From: an uncultured Verrucomicrobiota bacterium
GTDB lineage: Bacteria > Verrucomicrobiota > Verrucomicrobiae > Opitutales > Opitutaceae
Length of the DNA: 8,405 nt
Reading direction: 5' to 3'
Assembly: GCA_946482165.1 (NCBI GenBank)
Contig: CAMLQS010000223.1
Location: 1 to 8,405 of the forward strand
Made by a program: the position numbers and the translations under genes. Shown here piece after piece: positions 5,958-8,405 of the stretch. The notes under the pieces were generated by a model, which made no database searches, was not told where the DNA came from, and was given only the letters and a program-made list of their open reading frames with translations. Position 1 is the stretch's first letter; every line of letters starts with the position of its first letter.

Positions 5958-5987
5958 CGCTCCGAGCATGCTCGGAGGAGCGGTTTT
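5958..5987 (+). terminator. Probable intrinsic terminator of the flagellar unit
   Basis: The segment 25-54 nt after the flagellin stop contains the perfect 18-bp palindrome CTCCGAGCATGCTCGGAG (5960-5977). An alternative fold pairs CGCTCC (5958-5963) with GGAGCG (5977-5982), with an inner GAG/CTC stem around a CATG loop and a three-base bulge; this puts the stem base next to a T4 run (5984-5987) and further Ts around 5994-5996. The T-run is short, so termination may be partial. The position between the end of the flagellar genes and the kinase leader supports the call. The palindrome could instead be a dispersed repeat or a protein-binding site. Confidence 0.5.
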
Positions 5988-6042
5988 CATTCCTTTATCT
6001 TGTTGTTGTCCGGATTCTTACTACTGGTGTTTCGCGTTGGAT
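5984..6042 (+). promoter_or_regulatory. AT-richer leader of the kinase gene, possible promoter region
   Basis: The 59 bases between the hairpin and the kinase start are clearly richer in A and T than the rest of the window. They include repeated TTG triplets (6000-6008) and a 'ttactact' stretch (6018-6025). A local AT increase just after a terminator and before a new gene is where a promoter would be expected. I could not find a convincing -35/-10 pair with proper spacing, nor a sigma-54 or sigma-28 site, so this rests on position and composition only. No Shine-Dalgarno precedes the ATG at 6043. Confidence 0.25.
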
Positions 6043-8405
6043 ATGAAAAAGGACACCCTCGCTCAGTCACCATTCGTGTTAGTTGTCAGCGATGTGCATT
6101 CGAGGCGGGAGTTTATCCGCACCGCCCTCGACGCCGTGCAGGCGGACCGCTGGATGGGCGCCGATACCGAGAAGGCCTACGAGCTGGTCCGGAGTCGCCG
6201 CCCGGCCTTGGTCATCGTTGACAGTGCGCCCGGCGGGGCCGGCGAGGAATTCGTCCGAATGCTGCGATCTCCCGCCAATCCGCGGTATGGCGATCTTCCC
6301 GTGCTGAGGGTTTCTGGCGCGGGTCCCGAGAACCTCCCAGGCGCGTTCGACGCCGAATCGGGCGCCGGCTGCGAGGACGCTTGGATGCTCCCGTTGCATC
6401 TACCCGCCCTCACCGAGCGAGTGAGGACCTTGCTCGGCGGGGTGTCCGCGGTCGCGCCTTGGCGGGTGCTGCTCGTCTTGCCGGCGGGCGATGAACTCGA
6501 TGGGCTGCGCGCGAGTTTCGCCGCCTACGACACCGAGCTCGGCCACGCCTCGCGTGAGGAGGAAGTCGAAGCCGCCCTCGCGGGCGGGACTTGGGACACC
6601 GTGATCTGGGATCTCGATCTGCCCGGGCTCGACCGGCGGCGGCTTTCGGCCTGCACGGCAAAGGCGACGGATACGACGTTCGTGGCGGTGACGTCCGACG
6701 CCGCTCCCTCCGGCTCGGTCGCCTCGCTTCGCGCCGGGGCCGACGCTCATCTGCGCCGGCCTTTCGCGTCCGATTATCTGGTGGGGTTGTCCCATCTGGC
6801 GTGGCAGAAGGTGGCCTTGGTCCGCGCCCGGCGGATGTTGGAGAGGCGCACCGTCGAACTGCGCCGTTCGGAGGGGCTCCTGCAAGGGGTGCTCGATTCC
6901 TCGGACCAGATTTTCCTCGTGGTGGACGACGCCGGACGGATCGAACTTTTCAACGAGGCCGCCCACCGCCGTCATGCGAGCGTTCTTCGCGCGGCGCCCG
7001 CGCGGGGCGTGGCGCTCTCGGATCTGCTGCCGGAGGAATTGCACGAAGCCTTGGCCGACGGTCTGGCCCGCGCGCTCGCCGGCGACGTTTTCCAGCGCGA
7101 CGCGGACTTCGTCGATCGCGACGGGCGCCGCCGGCGTTTCATCATCCGCTACGCGCCCTTGCGCGCCGACGGCGCTCCCCGGCGGCGGATCTGTTTGAAC
7201 GCCTACGATATCAGCGACCGCGCGCAGGCGGAGGATCAGCTGAGGCTGCGCAACCACGCGCTCAGCTCGGTTTCGCAAGGCGTGATCATCACGGACGCCG
7301 AGCGCCGGATACTCTACGTCAACGCCGGTTTCACTCGCATAACCGGCTACGCTCCGGAGGAGGCCGTCGGTCGCGGCATCCGGTTTTTGCATGGTCCCGA
7401 CACGCCTTTCGACTTGGCGGACCGCGCTCGCCGCACGCTCGGCGCGGGGCTGGGTTTCGAAACCGAGACGATAAATTACCGCAAGGACGGCACCCCCTTC
7501 TGGAACGATCTCACGGTGACCCCGGTCAAAAACGAGCGGGGCGAGATCACCCAGTTTGTCGGCGTGCAGCGGGACGTCACGGAGCGCAGACGCCAGCAGA
7601 ACGCATTGGCCGCCAGCCAGGCCCGGCTCCGTGCGTTGTTCGACCACTCCAAGGACGCCATTCTTTTCGCCGCCGACGACGGCGCCTTTGTCGACGGAAA
7701 CCCCGCCGCCCGCGTCCTCCTCGGCTACGGGATCGAGGAGCTCCGCGATCAGCGTTTCGCGAGACTTTTCTCGCCGGAAGACCGTGAAACGGCGGAGGGG
7801 GTCTGGCGCGATTTTCTCGCCTCCGGGCGATACTCCGGCGAACTCGGGCTCCGGCGCCACGACGGCACCCCGGTGCGCGTCGAGATCAACGCCGTCGCGC
7901 GTATCCAGCCGGGGATACACCTCGCGATCCTGCGCGACGTCACCACGCGCGACGCCCTCCAGTCTCATCTCATGCGCCAGCAGCGGCTGGAAAGCATCGG
8001 CCGGCTCGCCAGCGGCGTGGCGCACGACCTCAACAATATTCTCACGCCGATTCTCATGGCCCCGGCCATTCTCCGTCCCCATCTGACCGAGCCGGGGGCG
8101 CGCACCTTGCTCGACTCGATCGCGAGCGGCGCCCGCCGCGGCTCCTTCATCGTGCGGCAGCTCATGACCTTCGCCCGGGCGGACGCCGGGGCGAAGGTGC
8201 CCCTCGACCTGCGCGACGTGGTCGACGACGTCGGCTCGATCATTCGCGAGACCTTCCGCAAGGAGATATCCCTGGAGTTGGTGCCCCTCGCCGTCGGCGC
8301 GCGGTTTCCGCTGCTCGGAGATTCCAGCCAGCTGCGCCAGGCCGTGCTCAACCTCGCGCTGAACGCGGCCGATTCCATGCCGCGCGGCGGACGCCTGATC
8401 GTCGC
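6043..8405 (+). CDS. Multidomain PAS/LOV-like sensor histidine kinase, 3' end missing
   Basis: The frame runs open from ATG 6043 to the window end (787 complete codons). Domains in order: two receiver-like domains (about 11-132 and 140-255), a helical linker, PAS 1 (about 276-395), a LOV-like PAS 2 (about 402-515), PAS 3 (about 525-640), a HisKA-type dimerisation domain with the phospho-acceptor H661 in 'GVAHDLNNILTPI', and the start of the ATPase domain with the N-box 'LNLALNAADSMP' (N774). The ATP-lid glycine motifs lie beyond the window. No signal peptide or membrane segment is seen, so it should be cytosolic. Both receivers are degenerate: D60 and D190 remain, but the acidic pocket is eroded and the conserved Lys is Leu116 or Arg239. 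Kinases with this H-box often end in a receiver; one may follow. The AT-richer leader suggests a unit separate from the flagellar genes. No specific gene name is recognised. Confidence 0.95.
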   Translation, partial: MKKDTLAQSPFVLVVSDVHSRREFIRTALDAVQADRWMGADTEKAYELVRSRRPALVIVDSAPGGAGEEFVRMLRSPANPRYGDLPVLRVSGAGPENLPGAFDAESGAGCEDAWMLPLHLPALTERVRTLLGGVSAVAPWRVLLVLPAGDELDGLRASFAAYDTELGHASREEEVEAALAGGTWDTVIWDLDLPGLDRRRLSACTAKATDTTFVAVTSDAAPSGSVASLRAGADAHLRRPFASDYLVGLSHLAWQKVALVRARRMLERRTVELRRSEGLLQGVLDSSDQIFLVVDDAGRIELFNEAAHRRHASVLRAAPARGVALSDLLPEELHEALADGLARALAGDVFQRDADFVDRDGRRRRFIIRYAPLRADGAPRRRICLNAYDISDRAQAEDQLRLRNHALSSVSQGVIITDAERRILYVNAGFTRITGYAPEEAVGRGIRFLHGPDTPFDLADRARRTLGAGLGFETETINYRKDGTPFWNDLTVTPVKNERGEITQFVGVQRDVTERRRQQNALAASQARLRALFDHSKDAILFAADDGAFVDGNPAARVLLGYGIEELRDQRFARLFSPEDRETAEGVWRDFLASGRYSGELGLRRHDGTPVRVEINAVARIQPGIHLAILRDVTTRDALQSHLMRQQRLESIGRLASGVAHDLNNILTPILMAPAILRPHLTEPGARTLLDSIASGARRGSFIVRQLMTFARADAGAKVPLDLRDVVDDVGSIIRETFRKEISLELVPLAVGARFPLLGDSSQLRQAVLNLALNAADSMPRGGRLIV
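7246..7587 (+). other. Cysteine-less LOV-like PAS domain within the kinase
   Basis: Residues about 402-515 of the kinase read as a LOV-family PAS domain, the flavin-binding blue-light sensor. Visible LOV landmarks are 'ILYVNAGFTRITGY', 'GRGIRFLHGPDT' in place of the usual GRNCRFLQGPDT, 'INYRKDGTPFWN' and 'QFVGVQRDVT'. By comparison with the family, the flavin-contacting residues N478, N488 and Q509 and the phosphate-contacting R447 are kept. The cysteine that forms the photo-adduct is isoleucine (I446, codon ATC at 7378-7380), and the Gln three residues after that Arg is His450. The domain may bind flavin without the normal photocycle, or may have become a redox or ligand-independent module. 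Confidence 0.8.

Noticed and set aside
6024..6042. Sigma-54-like promoter TGG...TTGG before the kinase
   Set aside because: The spacing between the GG and the second element is off by one, the invariant GC is missing, and the start site would fall inside the coding region.
6000..6221. Small open frame starting with TTG in the kinase leader
   Set aside because: It overlaps the kinase start in another frame, has no ribosome-binding site and turns Arg/Pro-rich where it overlaps the kinase, as expected of a shadow.
6591..7787. Plus-strand open frame of 398 codons inside the kinase region
   Set aside because: It is a +1/+2 shadow of the kinase frame, very rich in Arg, Gly and Pro and without domains. 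The kinase frame stays open throughout, so no frameshift is needed.
6400..8082. Minus-strand open frame of 560 codons opposite the kinase
   Set aside because: The plus-strand frame encodes clear PAS, LOV-like and HisKA domains over the whole stretch; the antisense frame has no recognisable domain and shadow-like composition.

Overview
The window is GC-rich, with a C-rich plus strand, and is densely coding. Every gene I accept lies on the plus strand. A P-ring gene shows a diderm bacterium. The gaps carry short heptad-repeat elements whose minus-strand translation gives peptides of the form FRFQVSG. I recall such peptides from spurious annotations in Verrucomicrobiota (Opitutae/Opitutaceae), so I infer a motile member of that group. 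This placement is an inference and was not tested.

Layout. Positions 1-5933 hold the late part of a flagellar cluster in assembly order: the 3' two thirds of flgI (P-ring), a rod-binding-domain-only flgJ, a flgN-like export chaperone, flgK and flgL (hook-filament junction), fliW, csrA and a divergent flagellin gene. flgI-flgJ-flgN are tightly packed (1-nt gap, then an ATGA overlap), and fliW-csrA-flagellin are spaced by 10 and 21 nt. The three larger gaps (flgN/flgK, flgK/flgL, flgL/fliW; 104-146 nt) are each filled by one copy of the same element: a run of ACCTGAA-type heptads starting 6-8 nt after the stop codon, a CCAAGC box, a variable spacer, an inverted arm TTCAGGTCTCAGGT and a pyrimidine-rich tail leading to the next start codon.

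An imperfect hairpin with a short T-run (5958-5987) probably ends the flagellar unit. An AT-richer leader follows. The rest of the window is one long open frame from 6043, cut by the window end. It encodes a multidomain histidine kinase: two degenerate receiver domains, three PAS domains, then the phospho-acceptor and the start of the ATPase domain. The middle PAS looks like a LOV photosensor that keeps flavin-contact residues but lacks the photoactive cysteine.

How the parts fit. FlgN would deliver FlgK and FlgL to the export gate. FliW, CsrA and flagellin should form the known homeostatic loop in which FliW titrates CsrA and free flagellin titrates FliW. The usual CsrA target (GGA motifs at the flagellin ribosome-binding site) is absent, and most genes here lack a Shine-Dalgarno sequence, so any such loop would have to act differently. 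The main leads are the intercistronic heptad/hairpin elements, the cysteine-less LOV-like kinase, and the GGA-free flagellin leader.
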